From positions 124,001-188,000 of the forward strand of contig CAXAZF010000003.1 in the NCBI GenBank assembly GCA_963973455.1: a DNA stretch of 64,000 nucleotides, read 5' to 3'. This stretch comes from Marixanthomonas sp002364245. GTDB lineage: Bacteria > Bacteroidota > Bacteroidia > Flavobacteriales > Flavobacteriaceae. Shown here one piece after another: positions 32,045 to 41,537 of this stretch (within the stretch, counting starts at the first letter, position 1; every line of letters begins with the position of its first letter). A program made the translations under genes and the position numbers. The notes below the pieces were generated by a model that was given only the letters and a program-made list of their open reading frames with translations, was not told where the DNA came from and ran no database searches.

Positions 32045-32785
32045 ATGAAAATATTTAAAGCCTTCTTCATTTTTTTATACCGAATCTGGTTCTATATACT
32101 AGTTACGGTGCCAATAATTGTTTTGTTTCCTATTTTATTGATAAGCATCTTGCGTGAAAAGTGGTATTCTTTTTTCTTTGCCTTGGCACGGTTGTGGGCA
32201 ACTATCATTTTATTTGGTATGGGATTTATACCTAAGGTAAAACGCGAAACCAATTACAAAAAAGGGCAGAGTTATATGTTTGTGGCCAACCATACTTCTA
32301 TGAGTGACATTATGCTTATGCTGTATGTTACCAAAAATCCGTTTGTTTTTGTGGGTAAAAAAGAACTGGCTAAAATCCCTGTATTTGGTTTTTTCTATAA
32401 ACGTACCTGTATTTTAGTAGACCGAAACAACCCTAAAAGTCGATTGGAAGTTTTTAGAAGAGCACAAAGTAAACTCAACCAAGGCTTAAGTGTTTGTATT
32501 TTTCCTGAAGGCGGTGTGCCGGATGATCTTTCCTTAATTTTAGATACTTTTAAAGATGGTGCTTTTAGATTGGCAATAGAACATAATATTCCTATAGCTC
32601 CGATGACTTTTCATGATAACAAGAAAAGATTTTCCTATTCATTCTTTTCTGCCAGTCCGGGAAAAATGAGGGTGAAAGTTCATGATATTCTTCCCACTAA
32701 AATTTTAAGTATGGAGGATAAACGCTTATTAAACCATACAACCCATAAAATCATTAAAGACGAGCTTACCCAACCTACTGTATAA
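32045..32785 (+). CDS. 1-acyl-sn-glycerol-3-phosphate acyltransferase (PlsC family)
   Basis: The 246-residue protein has an N-terminal membrane segment (about 5-35). The acyltransferase motifs are NHTSMSDIML (the NHx4D block, about 83-92), the FVGKKELAKIPVFG block, FPEGG (substrate Arg/Gly block, about 160-164) and PIAPMTF. It probably acylates lysophosphatidate or another lysolipid in the inner membrane. A second family member lies at 57810. It has its own promoter and a strong terminator, so it is monocistronic. Confidence 0.9.
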   Translation: MKIFKAFFIFLYRIWFYILVTVPIIVLFPILLISILREKWYSFFFALARLWATIILFGMGFIPKVKRETNYKKGQSYMFVANHTSMSDIMLMLYVTKNPFVFVGKKELAKIPVFGFFYKRTCILVDRNNPKSRLEVFRRAQSKLNQGLSVCIFPEGGVPDDLSLILDTFKDGAFRLAIEHNIPIAPMTFHDNKKRFSYSFFSASPGKMRVKVHDILPTKILSMEDKRLLNHTTHKIIKDELTQPTV

Positions 32786-32786
32786 A

Positions 32787-32819
32787 AAAACCGTCCTATG
32801 GCGAAGGACGGTTTTCTTT
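32787..32819 (+). terminator. Rho-independent terminator
   Basis: AAAACCGTCC (32787-32796) pairs with GGACGGTTTT (32806-32815) around a 9-nt loop, followed by CTTT. It lies right after the acyltransferase stop and may also serve the convergent barrel-protein gene. Confidence 0.88.
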
Positions 32820-32893
32820 AATCATGTTTGGCATCACCCAAACCTAACCAACTAAAAAACAGTGTCAATTAAACTTTAAAACTTGACACTAAC

Positions 32894-34453
32894 CTAAAAC
32901 TTGAAGCTCAACCCACTGTATAAACCTATGTAGTAAGGTTTAAACCCTCCCGAAGAGTCTGTATATGGATTAAGCTGGTACTTAAACATAGGTTCAATAT
33001 TAAACTTTAACCTTTTACTTATTTTGTAATCAAGACCAACACCTATATTGGTAGTAAAACTTACCGAGTTAAGATTGTTTGCTTCCCCAAGTACACTTCT
33101 AAAATCTCCATCTTCTACAGATATTTCATTATTCCCTAAGAAGAGAGTACTGAGCCCTCCTATCATATTAACGCCAAATCGATTGTTGACTATGGCGTAT
33201 TTTAATTCAAGTGGCACTTCGTAATAACTTATATCTTGTATAATCTGTGCATTTCCTCCAGTAGATTTTGGAGTAACGGGACCAAAACCATCCATAGGAT
33301 TGTCAAAGACTCCTTTGTCCGCGGGAATAATTATGTTTCCACCACCATTGTAATCAATCGTTCTAAGCCCGAAAGCTACAGGACCTGTGCCAATATCCAC
33401 ACCACCTGTTGCATAACCAAGATTTACATTATTAACTCCAGAACGTACACTTAATCTGTCCGTAATATTATATGCCACTTGCACTCCATAACTAATGTTA
33501 ATATCACCATTTTGCGAATTATCGGCAAACATAGGGTCTATAGACGACCCTCCATTTATTGAACTATAATAAACAGGCGCTACATTGGGAGCTACATCCC
33601 ATCTGTTTTGTGGTTTATTGGTTGTAGCAACAGCTTCTTCTGCTTTTTTGGTGCCTTCAATTTCATCAAAAATGGATTTCTTTTCAGCCTCCTTAATAAC
33701 CTCATTTTCTGTTTTGGCAGTGGCTGTTTCAGTTTTGTTTTCTTCAGAAATACGTTTGCCTTTATTAATTAGGTCTTTATTTTCTTCTCGTTGTTGCTCA
33801 GTAAGGTTTGAATTTGTTTTTTCAGAAGCGATAGCGGTTTTTGTATTGTTTTTTGAACTATCCTTAGCGTTTACATCACTATTTTTTGAAGTTACGGCCA
33901 CAGCATCGCTTTTGGTGATTGCATTATTTTGCTTAGCAATTTCATCTTTCTTTTCAGAAGAAGTTTTATCGATTTTATTTTTTATCTTTTCTTCTGGAAT
34001 GTTTTCTACAGCAACTGCTGTTGTATTGGATTTTTGAGAATTGAATTTGTTTTTCTCAGTATCTTTTTTATGTGAATTTTGATCCTGCTTTAGGTGATTA
34101 CCAACTTCTTTATCTGTAGATTTTTCATCTGTTTCTGAAGCAACTTGTGTGTCATTATAGATGGTTTCTTCAGCTTTTGTTTCAGAATTAGTGTTTACGG
34201 GCACAGTAGTTTCTTCAGTAACCACTTTATTATTGGTTTCTTCAGTATTAAAAACTGAATTTCCAATAGTGAACAACAACGCCAATAACGCAGCCACCCC
34301 GCCCAGTTTCCACCAAAGCGGAATTACTTTTCGGTCTTTTTTCTTCTCTTGTAATTCTGCTTGAATATTATCCCAAACATGTGGAGGTGGAGTCGTTTCA
34401 AGGTCTTTGAAACGCTCTTTAAAAAGCTCGTCTATGTGCTTTTTGTTTTTCAT
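32894..34453 (-). CDS. Envelope-spanning protein: cytoplasmic tail, TM helix, long linker, outer-membrane beta-barrel
   Basis: The product has 519 residues. Residues 1-44 are cytoplasmic with the motif TTPPPHVWDNIQAEL, which recurs at the N-terminus of membrane partners of ECF sigma factors in Bacteroidota. One transmembrane helix lies at about 46-66. A low-complexity linker rich in Lys, Glu, Thr, Ser and Asn covers about 70-280, then a domain of short beta-strands ends in the aromatic terminus SGLSFKF, as in PorT-like outer-membrane barrels. It starts 30 bp after the ECF sigma gene and is probably its anti-sigma or signalling partner. Ligand unknown. Confidence 0.75.
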   Translation of the reverse strand: MKNKKHIDELFKERFKDLETTPPPHVWDNIQAELQEKKKDRKVIPLWWKLGGVAALLALLFTIGNSVFNTEETNNKVVTEETTVPVNTNSETKAEETIYNDTQVASETDEKSTDKEVGNHLKQDQNSHKKDTEKNKFNSQKSNTTAVAVENIPEEKIKNKIDKTSSEKKDEIAKQNNAITKSDAVAVTSKNSDVNAKDSSKNNTKTAIASEKTNSNLTEQQREENKDLINKGKRISEENKTETATAKTENEVIKEAEKKSIFDEIEGTKKAEEAVATTNKPQNRWDVAPNVAPVYYSSINGGSSIDPMFADNSQNGDINISYGVQVAYNITDRLSVRSGVNNVNLGYATGGVDIGTGPVAFGLRTIDYNGGGNIIIPADKGVFDNPMDGFGPVTPKSTGGNAQIIQDISYYEVPLELKYAIVNNRFGVNMIGGLSTLFLGNNEISVEDGDFRSVLGEANNLNSVSFTTNIGVGLDYKISKRLKFNIEPMFKYQLNPYTDSSGGFKPYYIGLYSGLSFKF

Positions 34454-34483
34454 GAGGGGAGTTCTACTTTTATATACGTTATT

Positions 34484-35008
34484 TTATGGTTTGTAGTTGT
34501 CGATTTTAGTTTTTAATATACCTCTTGCTCTTGCTAGATTAGATTTAGACGTGCCATCACTGATTCCTAACATTTCGGCTATTTCTTTATGTGAATAATC
34601 GTCTAAAACATATAGGGTAAACACTAACCGATACTGATCTGGAAGCTCTTGAATAATTTTCAATAGAAAATCCAAGGGAACTGTTTCTGTATCTACAGTC
34701 ACATCATCTTCCTGTTCAACTTGTGCTTCATCTTCAATACTGTAAACACGTTGTTTTCGGTATTTCTGAAGCACAGTATTAACTGTTATACGCTTAATCC
34801 AACCTTCAAAAGAACCTTTGCCTTTATACTGCTCAATTTTTTTAAAAATGGTAAGAAATGCGTCTTGTAAACTGTCTTCGGCTTCGGTTTTATTGGGCGA
34901 ATACCGTAAACAAATGGAAAACAAGATACCAGAATAGCGTTTGTACAATGCTCCCTGTGCCTTACTGTCCTGCTTCTTACATTTTAGTATGAGCTCGTCT
35001 AAAGTCAA
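34484..35008 (-). CDS. ECF-type RNA polymerase sigma factor
   Basis: The 174-residue protein has sigma region 2 (FSICLRYSPNKTEAEDSLQDAFLTIFKKI, then GWIKRITVN) and region 4 (LPDQYRLVFTLYVLDDYSHKEIAEMLGISDGTSKSNLARAR). Region 3 is absent, as in all ECF factors. It is cotranscribed with the membrane/barrel protein downstream, which may hold it at the membrane. A box-like TATCGTTTG upstream has a spacer one nt too long for the housekeeping consensus, so autoregulated transcription is possible. Confidence 0.93.
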   Translation of the reverse strand: MTLDELILKCKKQDSKAQGALYKRYSGILFSICLRYSPNKTEAEDSLQDAFLTIFKKIEQYKGKGSFEGWIKRITVNTVLQKYRKQRVYSIEDEAQVEQEDDVTVDTETVPLDFLLKIIQELPDQYRLVFTLYVLDDYSHKEIAEMLGISDGTSKSNLARARGILKTKIDNYKP

Positions 35009-35130
35009 ATTGCGGTACCGTGGTTATTGATGGTTATTACTTACTTACAGTGCAAACGATACTAATAATCAAGGCCCTACATACTGTAGATACCCTAATT
35101 TACAAAAGGTTGCGTGCAGAATGTACCTTT

Positions 35131-36138
35131 TTATTCTTTAAGGGTGTTTATAGCGTCTTTAATTTTGGTTTCTAATTCTTCCATAAGCTCTGGGTTATCT
35201 AAAAGAAGTGTCTTAACTGCGTCACGACCTTGCCCTAATTTGGTATCGTCGTAACTGTACCAAGAACCACTTTTTTTAATGATTTCAAAATCTACCCCTA
35301 AATCGACAACCTCACCTACTTTAGAGATTCCTTTCCCGTACATAATGTCAAACTCAGCGGTCTTAAAAGGTGGTGCTACTTTATTCTTCACCACTTTTAC
35401 GCGGGTTTTATTCCCTTGTACGTCACTGTTTGAATCTTTAATTTGCGTAGAACGACGAATATCAAGCCTAACAGAGCAATAGAATTTAAGGGCGTTACCA
35501 CCAGTTGTAGTTTCTGGGTTACCGAACATCACTCCAATTTTTTCACGTAGTTGGTTAATAAAGATAACTGTACATTGGGTTTTGCTAATCGATCCGGTAA
35601 GTTTACGCAAAGCTTGCGACATCAATCTAGCGTGAAGCCCCATTTTGCTATCACCCATTTCACCTTCAATTTCACTTTTCGGTGTTAATGCCGCTACAGA
35701 ATCGACTACAATAATATCGATAGCTCCACTTCTAATTAAGTTATCGGTAACTTCTAAGGCTTGCTCACCATTATCTGGTTGTGAAATTATCAAGTTTTCA
35801 ATGTCAACCCCTAGTTTTTCAGCGTAATAACGATCAAAAGCGTGTTCTGCATCTATAAAAGCTGCGATACCTCCTTTTTTTTGTGCTTCAGCAATAGCGT
35901 GTAAGGTTAACGTTGTTTTACCAGAAGATTCCGGACCGTAAATTTCAACTACCCTCCCTCTTGGATATCCTCCTACACCTAATGCTACATCGAGTCCTAA
36001 CGAACCTGTTGGGATTACATCTACTTCTTGCACAGCAGCATCTCCCATTTTCATAACCGTACCTTTTCCGTACGTTTTATCCATTTTATCTAGTGTAAGC
36101 TTTAACGCTTTTAATTTTGCTTCTTTTTCTTTGCTCAT
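35131..36138 (-). CDS. recA: Recombinase RecA
   Basis: This ATP-dependent strand-exchange protein is also the coprotease of the SOS response. The 335-residue product has Walker A in GPESSGKTTL (about 65-74), Walker B in IIVVDSVAAL, the L1/L2 DNA-binding loops (EGEMGDSKMGLHARLMSQALR and FINQLREKIGVMFGNPETTTGG), and a short acidic C-terminus. A near-consensus TACCTTAG with an upstream TTTTG lies on the minus strand at about 36172-36204. No obvious LexA palindrome was recognised. Confidence 0.98.
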   Translation of the reverse strand: MSKEKEAKLKALKLTLDKMDKTYGKGTVMKMGDAAVQEVDVIPTGSLGLDVALGVGGYPRGRVVEIYGPESSGKTTLTLHAIAEAQKKGGIAAFIDAEHAFDRYYAEKLGVDIENLIISQPDNGEQALEVTDNLIRSGAIDIIVVDSVAALTPKSEIEGEMGDSKMGLHARLMSQALRKLTGSISKTQCTVIFINQLREKIGVMFGNPETTTGGNALKFYCSVRLDIRRSTQIKDSNSDVQGNKTRVKVVKNKVAPPFKTAEFDIMYGKGISKVGEVVDLGVDFEIIKKSGSWYSYDDTKLGQGRDAVKTLLLDNPELMEELETKIKDAINTLKE

Positions 36139-36227
36139 AGTGTGTGTTTTAGCTGTAAATAAGTCAGTAGGCTAAGGTACTATTTCTTTGCTTTTACTAC
36201 AAAAGGAAAAACCCTGAAACTAGTTTT

Positions 36228-36258
36228 TTTGTTAACAGGTTTGAAAAGTGTATTTTTG
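36228..36258 (+). promoter_or_regulatory. Promoter of trhO
   Basis: TTTG (36228-36231), a 19-bp spacer and TATTTTTG (36251-36258) match the flavobacterial consensus completely. The promoter lies inside the open frame upstream of the trhO ATG and excludes the TTG at 36229 as start. Confidence 0.65.
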
Positions 36259-36303
36259 CCTCATTATTTAAAATTATTTCTTTTCACTCAAAAAAAGTAT
36301 AGC

Positions 36304-37335
36304 ATGCAACTGTACAACACCTTAAGTGCAAAAGAGCGGGCCGATTTATTGGAACAAGCTGGGGAAGACCGCTTGACCCTCTCTTTTTATCAATATGCCA
36401 AGATTGGCAATCCAGAACTTTTCAGAAATCATTTGTTTATTGCTTGGGACGAACTTAATGTTCTAGGCCGTATCTATGTGGCTCATGAAGGAATTAATGC
36501 GCAACTATCTGTTCCAGCTAAAAACTTCGGAAATTTTAAAGAATTTATCGACGAAATCTATTTTTTGAATGGCGTTCGATTGAATATCGCTATTGAACAT
36601 GACTTGAAATCTTTCTTAAAACTGAAAGTAAAAGTGCGGCCAAAAATCGTTGCAGACGGATTAAACGATGAAACCTTTGATGTAACCAACAAAGGCGTTC
36701 ACGTAGATGCTGAAAACTTCAACAAACTTATCGATGATCCCAACACGGTTTTAGTTGATATGCGGAACCATTATGAAAGTGAAATTGGTCATTTTCAAGG
36801 AGCCGTAACACCCGATGTGGATACGTTTCGAGATTCCCTAGACATCATTGAAGCCGATTTAAAAGACCATAAAGAAGATAAAAATCTAGTGATGTATTGC
36901 ACCGGCGGAATCCGTTGCGAAAAAGCCAGTGCGTATTATAAACACAAAGGGTTTAAAAACGTATTCCAATTGGAAGGTGGTATTATAGAATACGCCCGTC
37001 AGGTTGAAAATAAAGGTTTAGATAATAAGTTTATTGGTAAAAACTTTGTTTTCGACCATCGTCGCGGTGAGCGAATTACTGAAGACGTAATCGCCAATTG
37101 CCATCAGTGTGGCAAACCTTGCGACACCCATGTAAACTGTGCTAACGAAGCGTGTCACTTACTATTTATCCAATGCGAAGAGTGTTCCGAAGCTATGGAA
37201 ACTTGTTGTAGCACGGAGTGTAAAGATATTATTCAACTTCCCTATGAGGAACAAAAAAGACTTCGAAAAGGCATTCCGAATAGTAACAAAATCTTTAAAA
37301 AAGGACGTTCAGAAAAACTAAAGTTTAAGAAGTAG
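36304..37335 (+). CDS. trhO: tRNA uridine(34) hydroxylase TrhO (YceA-like, rhodanese family)
   Basis: It makes 5-hydroxyuridine at tRNA position 34 with O2. I start at the ATG opening MQLYNTLSAKERAD (343 residues). The N-terminal acylphosphatase-like domain (YVAHEGINAQLSVP) is followed by a rhodanese domain (about 140-240) with the active-site cysteine C199 in MYCTGGIRCEKA. A C-terminal cysteine-rich tail (CHQCGKPCD, CANEACH, CEECSEAMETCC) probably binds zinc. The full set matches the bacterial TrhO family. Confidence 0.92.
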   Translation: MQLYNTLSAKERADLLEQAGEDRLTLSFYQYAKIGNPELFRNHLFIAWDELNVLGRIYVAHEGINAQLSVPAKNFGNFKEFIDEIYFLNGVRLNIAIEHDLKSFLKLKVKVRPKIVADGLNDETFDVTNKGVHVDAENFNKLIDDPNTVLVDMRNHYESEIGHFQGAVTPDVDTFRDSLDIIEADLKDHKEDKNLVMYCTGGIRCEKASAYYKHKGFKNVFQLEGGIIEYARQVENKGLDNKFIGKNFVFDHRRGERITEDVIANCHQCGKPCDTHVNCANEACHLLFIQCEECSEAMETCCSTECKDIIQLPYEEQKRLRKGIPNSNKIFKKGRSEKLKFKK

Positions 37336-37423
37336 GTTCTTCAATTATTGGTATCTTTACTTTTCAAGAGAATGTTTAATCTTCGTCTCGTTTTCTTTTG
37401 AAAATGAGCTATATATATAGAAT

Positions 37424-38602
37424 ATGGGCTGTACAAGCTGTGCCACAGGCGCCAATGGACAGCCAAAGGGATGCAAAAACAATGGAACTTGCGGTACCGA
37501 TGGCTGTAATAAATTAACGGTGTTTGACTGGCTTTCCAACATGTCACTTCCTGCCGATATGGAACCTTTTAAAGGAGTGGAAGTGCGTTTTAAAAATGGA
37601 CGGAAACACTTTTACCACAATAACGAAAATCTTACCCTTAGTATGGGCGACGTGGTCGCCACCGAAGCTTCTCCAGGTCATGACATTGGTATTGTTACGC
37701 TAACCGGCGAACTGGTTCGTGTACAAATGAAGAAGAAAAATGAGCGCATGGATATGGATGCGCTTCCAAAAATATACCGAAAAGCTTCACAAAAAGATAT
37801 TGATAAATGGCAAAGCTGCCGTGATAAAGAGCCCAGTATTCAAAAGCAATCACGTGAAATTGCTATCCGTTTAGGATTAAAGATGAAAATAAGCGACATT
37901 GAATACCAAGGTGATGGCTCAAAAGCTATTTTCTATTATACTGCCGAAGAGCGCGTAGATTTCAGACAATTAATTAAAGAATTTGCCCGTACATTCAATA
38001 CCCGTATTGAAATGAAACAAGTTGGTTTCCGTCAGGAAGCAGCACGTTTGGGGGGAATAGGATCTTGTGGTCGCGAATTATGTTGTTCTACTTGGTTAAC
38101 CGATTTTAGATCGGTAACTACTTCAGCAGCACGTTATCAGCAGTTGTCTTTAAACCCATTAAAATTGGCCGGACAATGTGGCAAACTGAAATGTTGTCTT
38201 AATTATGAATTGGATACGTATTTGGAAGCGTTAAAGGAGTTTCCAAAAACAGATGTCAAGTTACAGACTGAAAAAGGCCCTGCCATATGCCAAAAAACCG
38301 ATATTTTTAAAGGACTTATGTGGTTTTCTTACGTAAAAGAAGGCATGAACTGGCTAGAAATTTCAGTAGAAAATGTAAATAAAATAATTGCGCTGAATAA
38401 AAAAGGCACTAAAGTTGCAAGTCTCGAAGAATATGTTGTTGAGGTTCAAGAATCGAAAAAAGAACTGTTCAGCAATGTAGTTGGGCAAGACAGTTTAACG
38501 CGTTTTGATAAACCCAAAGGTAAAAAGCGGAACAAACGTCGTAAAAGCCGTAACAAAAATAGAAAGCGAAGTAAAAATAGAAATTCAAAAAAGAATGCGT
38601 AA
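37424..38602 (+). CDS. ricT: PSP1-domain protein RicT (regulatory iron-sulfur complex subunit)
   Basis: The 392-residue protein has a short N-terminal tail with five Cys (C3, C6, C17, C23, C28), then the PSP1 domain (about 100-260) with SCGRELCCSTW and QCGKLKCCLNYE, the cysteine motifs of YaaT/RicT proteins that bind [4Fe-4S] clusters. The C-terminus (about 360-392) is highly basic. In Bacillus, RicT acts with RicA and RicF on RNase Y; here the partners are not in the window. The order ricT-gldH-pbp1A is common in Bacteroidota. Confidence 0.88.
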   Translation: MGCTSCATGANGQPKGCKNNGTCGTDGCNKLTVFDWLSNMSLPADMEPFKGVEVRFKNGRKHFYHNNENLTLSMGDVVATEASPGHDIGIVTLTGELVRVQMKKKNERMDMDALPKIYRKASQKDIDKWQSCRDKEPSIQKQSREIAIRLGLKMKISDIEYQGDGSKAIFYYTAEERVDFRQLIKEFARTFNTRIEMKQVGFRQEAARLGGIGSCGRELCCSTWLTDFRSVTTSAARYQQLSLNPLKLAGQCGKLKCCLNYELDTYLEALKEFPKTDVKLQTEKGPAICQKTDIFKGLMWFSYVKEGMNWLEISVENVNKIIALNKKGTKVASLEEYVVEVQESKKELFSNVVGQDSLTRFDKPKGKKRNKRRKSRNKNRKRSKNRNSKKNA

Positions 38603-39080
38603 GCTGTTTTTAGTTGCAGTAGCAGGTTTATTGGCCTCCTGCAATACCGATGCTGTCATGAGCGATACCCACTCGTTGCCTAATTATTGGGATAAAAACG
38701 ACACCATTGCGTTTTCCATTCCGCAGTTAGACTCATTAAAACAATACAATGTTTTTTTACACCTTCGGAACACGAACGACTATCGGTTTAATAATCTTTT
38801 TTTAATTGTTTCGATGGAATTTCCGCATGGAAAGACCATACAGGATACATTGGAATATAGGATGGCCAAACCTGATGGCACATGGCTGGGAGAAGGCATC
38901 GGGAGTTTAAAAGAAAGCAAACTTTGGTTTAAAGAAGATGTTACTTTCCCAGAGGAAGGAACGTATCAACTTCGCATCATGCAAGCCGTACGCAATAACG
39001 GCGATGTTAAGGGCGTTACCAAATTAGAAGGCATTACAGATGTTGGCTTCAGTATAGAAGAAGCATCACAACAACAATAA
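38595..39080 (+). CDS. gldH: Gliding motility lipoprotein GldH
   Basis: The start is the ATG at 38595, overlapping ricT by 8 nt; the frame runs further upstream but only the internal ATG gives a signal peptide (MRKLFLVAVAGLLASC, lipobox LASC, Cys16). The 161-residue lipoprotein contains the family segments HSLPNYWDKNDTIAFSI, NNLFLIVSMEFP and YQLRIMQAVRNN. GldH is needed for gliding and type IX secretion in Flavobacterium johnsoniae. The pbp1A start follows 1 bp after its stop. Confidence 0.92.
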   Translation: MRKLFLVAVAGLLASCNTDAVMSDTHSLPNYWDKNDTIAFSIPQLDSLKQYNVFLHLRNTNDYRFNNLFLIVSMEFPHGKTIQDTLEYRMAKPDGTWLGEGIGSLKESKLWFKEDVTFPEEGTYQLRIMQAVRNNGDVKGVTKLEGITDVGFSIEEASQQQ

Positions 39081-39081
39081 C

Positions 39082-41415
39082 ATGGCAAAAAAACAAGCTA
39101 AAAAATCGGTTAAAAAAAAGCCGAAAAAACAACAGGATGGTACCAAAAAGCACGTTAAAACTTTTTGGAAACTATTTGGTATAGGAATTTTACTGGTGAT
39201 TTTGGTTTTCCTCTTTGCTTCTTGGGGATTCTTCGGAAGTCTACCCGATGAAACAAGTCTTGAAAATCCTGAAAAAAACCTTGCAACCGAAATTATCTCA
39301 ACAGACGGTAAAACCTTAGGTAAATTTTACAAGGAAAACCGAACCCCTGTTAAGTATGAAGAGTTACCAGACCACTTAGTAAATGCATTAATTGCTACCG
39401 AAGATGTTCGCTACTATGACCATTCTGGTATTGATGCCAAAGGAACCGTTCGTGCAGCCGTATTTTTAGGGTCAAGGGGTGGTGCCAGTACTATCTCGCA
39501 ACAATTAGCGAAGCTATTTTTTACCGAACAAGTTTCAGATAACAAACTAGAGCGAGGCCTTCAAAAAATTAAAGAGTGGGTTATTGCCACCCGTTTGGAG
39601 CGTCGTTATACTAAAGAGGAAATATTGACCATGTACTTTAACGAGTACGATTTTCTTAACCAAGCCGTAGGTATTGAGTCTGCAGCAAGTATTTATTTCG
39701 ATAAAAGTCCTTCAGAATTGACCACTGCCGAATCTGCCATGTTGGTTGGGATGTTCAAAAACTCATCTTTATACAACCCTTTGCGCAATCCTGTAGGTGT
39801 AAAAAACCGAAGAAATGTGGTTCTCGCTCAAATGGAGAAGTATGACTTCATTACTGAAAGTGTAAAAGATTCACTACAAGCATTACCACTTGAAATAAAA
39901 TACACACCACAAGGCCATGATGAAGGTATTGCCACGTATTTTAGGGAATATGCCCGTGCTTTTATGGCAGACTGGATTAAGGATAATCCAAAAACAGATG
40001 GTTCTCAGTACAATATTTACAGTGATGGTTTAAAAGTGTATACTACGATAGATTCTAAAATGCAAGAATATGCTGAAGAAGCGGTTGATATGCATATGAA
40101 AAACCTTCAGAAAGAATTTGACAGTCAAAACGAAAAAAATAAAACAGCACCTTTTAGAGATATTACAGAAGAAGAGACCGATCAAATTATGAAATCGGCC
40201 ATGCGCCGGAGTGATCGCTGGCGTGAAATGGAGCAACAAGGAAAAAGCAAAGAAGAAATAATCGCAAGTTTTAAAAAGAAAACCCAGATGCGAATCTTTT
40301 CTTGGACAGCCGAAAACAATGCAATCGATACCACAATGACCCCTATGGACTCCATTCGGTATTACAAACGATTTTTACGTTCTTCTTTAATGTCTATGAC
40401 ACCACAAACTGGCGAAGTAAAAGCTTGGGTGGGTGGTGTTAATTACAAACATTTTAAGTATGATATGGTGAAGACCGGACAGCGTCAAATAGGCTCAACA
40501 TTTAAGCCTTTTGTATACGCCACCGCAATAGACCAAATGCATATGTCGCCTTGCGATACATTACCAAACACACAATATACTATTGAAGCCGGAAAGTATG
40601 GCTTATTAAAACCCTGGACACCTAGAAATTCAGGAGGGGGTTATGGCGGCATGGTTAGCTTAAAAGAAGCCTTGGCTCGTTCCATCAACACCGTTACAGC
40701 CCGTTTAATAGATCGCGTTGGACCAAAACCTGTTATCGAATTGATTTCAAAAATGGGTGTAGAAACTAAAGATATGCCCGCCGCACCATCCATTGCTCTG
40801 GGGACACCAGATGTTTCTCTTTATGAAATGGTCGGAGCTTACAGTGTGTTTGCCAATGAAGGTGTTTATGTAAAACCAACACTTATTCAACGAATTGAAG
40901 ATAAAAATGGAACTGTTTTGTTTCAAAATGTACCTGAAACCAAAGATGTTATTAGTGATGAAACTGCCTATGTAACAGTAAGTTTAATGCAGGGAGTAGT
41001 ACAATCTGGTTCTGGTAGTAGATTACGAGGCACTTGGCGCGGTGGCCATATGTACAAGAATGTCATTACAGGATATCCATACGATTTTAAAAACCCTATT
41101 GCCGGTAAAACTGGAACCACGCAAAATAACAGTGATGGTTGGTTTATGGGCATGGTGCCAAATTTAGTGACCGGCGTTTGGGTTGGTGGTGAAGATAGAG
41201 CTGTTCATTTTAGAAATACTTCATACGGGCAAGGAGCTACTATGGCATTGCCTATTTGGGCCATTTATATGAAAAAGTGTTTAGCCGATGAAGAGTTAAA
41301 TGTATCTGATGAGAACTTTAAACGTCCTTCCCGTTTATCGATTGAAACAGATTGCTCACAATGGAAGGAGGATAACCAAAACATTGAAGATGTCCCCGAT
41401 GAATTTGACTTCTAA
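39082..41415 (+). CDS. Class A penicillin-binding protein (PBP1A type)
   Basis: This bifunctional peptidoglycan synthase has 777 residues. Residues 1-30 are Lys-rich and cytoplasmic, followed by a transmembrane helix at about 34-54. The GT51 glycosyltransferase domain has catalytic E107 in ATEDVRYYDHSG and GGASTISQQLAKLFF. The transpeptidase domain has S472-x-x-K475 (GSTFKPFV), SIN in ARSINTVT, and KTG in GKTGTTQN. It is the third gene of the ricT-gldH-pbp1A unit and is followed by a strong terminator. Confidence 0.96.
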   Translation: MAKKQAKKSVKKKPKKQQDGTKKHVKTFWKLFGIGILLVILVFLFASWGFFGSLPDETSLENPEKNLATEIISTDGKTLGKFYKENRTPVKYEELPDHLVNALIATEDVRYYDHSGIDAKGTVRAAVFLGSRGGASTISQQLAKLFFTEQVSDNKLERGLQKIKEWVIATRLERRYTKEEILTMYFNEYDFLNQAVGIESAASIYFDKSPSELTTAESAMLVGMFKNSSLYNPLRNPVGVKNRRNVVLAQMEKYDFITESVKDSLQALPLEIKYTPQGHDEGIATYFREYARAFMADWIKDNPKTDGSQYNIYSDGLKVYTTIDSKMQEYAEEAVDMHMKNLQKEFDSQNEKNKTAPFRDITEEETDQIMKSAMRRSDRWREMEQQGKSKEEIIASFKKKTQMRIFSWTAENNAIDTTMTPMDSIRYYKRFLRSSLMSMTPQTGEVKAWVGGVNYKHFKYDMVKTGQRQIGSTFKPFVYATAIDQMHMSPCDTLPNTQYTIEAGKYGLLKPWTPRNSGGGYGGMVSLKEALARSINTVTARLIDRVGPKPVIELISKMGVETKDMPAAPSIALGTPDVSLYEMVGAYSVFANEGVYVKPTLIQRIEDKNGTVLFQNVPETKDVISDETAYVTVSLMQGVVQSGSGSRLRGTWRGGHMYKNVITGYPYDFKNPIAGKTGTTQNNSDGWFMGMVPNLVTGVWVGGEDRAVHFRNTSYGQGATMALPIWAIYMKKCLADEELNVSDENFKRPSRLSIETDCSQWKEDNQNIEDVPDEFDF

Positions 41416-41433
41416 ATAAGTCTAAAAAGAATC

Positions 41434-41465
41434 AAAACCGTTTCAGAACTTGAAACGGTTTTTTT
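41434..41465 (+). terminator. Rho-independent terminator after the PBP gene
   Basis: AAAACCGTTTC (41434-41444) pairs with GAAACGGTTTT (41452-41462) and the run continues in T to 41465. Confidence 0.92.
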
Positions 41466-41537
41466 ATTTCTAAAAATGGCACTTCCTTCCGAAGGGTTTC
41501 TGAAGCAAATTTTGTAATTTTCTGAAAAATTAAAATA

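Noticed and set aside
33585..34037. 150-codon ORF antisense to the linker of the barrel protein
   Set aside because: It mirrors the low-complexity Lys/Glu/Thr/Ser repeats of the real gene and reads as Ser/Phe/Leu-rich shadow.
36229..36303. Longer TrhO starting at TTG 36229
   Set aside because: The TTG is part of the minus-33 element and the minus-7 box follows inside the extension.
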